Assembly (NCBI GenBank): GCA_913044145.1
Contig: CAJWOD010000092.1
Span: forward strand, 1-6,016
DNA length: 6,016 nt
Direction of reading: 5' to 3'
Origin: an uncultured Nitrospina sp.
GTDB taxonomy: Bacteria > Nitrospinota > Nitrospinia > Nitrospinales > VA-1
This document shows positions 5,835 through 6,016 of the stretch, piece after piece. Under the pieces are notes generated by a model. The model had not been told where the DNA came from and made no database searches. It was given only the letters and a program-made list of their open reading frames with translations. The number at the start of each line of letters is the position of its first letter. Positions within the stretch are counted from its first letter, which is position 1. Both the position numbers and the translations under genes were made by a program.

Positions 5835-6016
5835 AATTTGTGGCTTCTTTGAGGTGAGAATAAGATTAACTTTATTTCGTATATGGTGGATTTAAAATCA
5901 GGTAGTATTAATGAATTCAAAATTGTTTTTTAAATAACTAACAGCGAAAGTGCAAAATTACTAAACCGAAATTTGATTGGATTTTTTAGGGATTTGTCCG
6001 GGAGCTTTTAGAGTTT
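5835..6016 (-). other. Upstream region of rho (right edge of window)
   Basis: This 182-bp AT-rich region contains no gene I can support. On the rho strand there is no ATG or GTG between the window edge and the rho start, so no conventional leader peptide is visible. The promoter of the cluster may be here or beyond the edge. No strong hairpin or terminator of a preceding gene was seen. Confidence 0.5.
5891..5920 (-). promoter_or_regulatory. Weak candidate promoter for rho
   Basis: TTGAAT (5920-5915) as -35 and TTTAAA (5896-5891) as -10 are separated by 18 nt, each matching four of six consensus bases. This would give a leader of about 50 nt. A second weak pair is TTGCAC (5955-5950) with TAAAAA (5932-5927), 17 nt apart. 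AT richness makes both uncertain. Confidence 0.2.

Noticed and set aside
5831..5920. Possible 29-codon leader peptide upstream of rho, TTG start, stop overlapping the rho ATG as ATGA
   Set aside because: E. coli rho has a leader peptide, so I looked for one. This frame needs a TTG start with no Shine-Dalgarno, and its composition is simply AT-rich. An in-frame TAA lies just upstream of the start. Not supportable.
4284..6016. Repeated 10-mer TTTAGAGTTT at 4284-4293 and 6007-6016
   Set aside because: Several 10-base matches are expected by chance in a 6-kb AT-rich window, and the flanks do not match.

Overview
This window is a compact, ordinary-looking chromosomal housekeeping segment. Every confident gene lies on the minus strand, so transcription runs from high to low coordinates. 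In that order the genes are rho (transcription termination factor), rpmE (ribosomal protein L31), prfA (peptide chain release factor 1), prmC (release-factor glutamine methyltransferase) and murA (first committed step of peptidoglycan synthesis). After a 109-bp gap comes the 5' part of a family 9 glycosyltransferase resembling LPS heptosyltransferase II, which runs off the left edge. No mobile element, CRISPR array, tRNA or rRNA was seen, and no stretch over 300 bp lacks a gene.

The organism is probably a diderm (Gram-negative-type) bacterium, because it carries a heptosyltransferase-like LPS core gene beside murA. GC content is roughly 40% by eye. The order rho-rpmE-prfA-prmC-murA recalls deltaproteobacterial and related lineages. 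That placement is inferred from gene order and protein style, and I cannot name a genus.

Layout: 5835-6016 is the rho upstream region, with only weak promoter candidates. At 1090-5834 the five genes are tightly packed: gaps of 10, 63 and 6 bp, then an 8-bp overlap, which fits a single operon. The 981-1089 gap is AT-rich, contains small palindromes and a -10-like box, and has no convincing intrinsic terminator. At 1-980 is the partial glycosyltransferase.

The genes connect functionally. RF1 (prfA) releases peptides at UAA and UAG, and PrmC methylates the glutamine of its GGQ motif. L31 is a ribosomal component and Rho couples termination of transcription to untranslated RNA. MurA and the glycosyltransferase serve the cell envelope.

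The most notable structural point is that rpmE, prfA and prmC lie in one continuous reading frame. Only the UAG ending rpmE and the UAA ending prfA interrupt it, and RF1 itself reads both codons. The rpmE-prfA spacer has no other in-frame stop and opens with a 22-nt pure pyrimidine run. This could be chance, but it is a specific, testable candidate for release-factor feedback or Rho-linked control.
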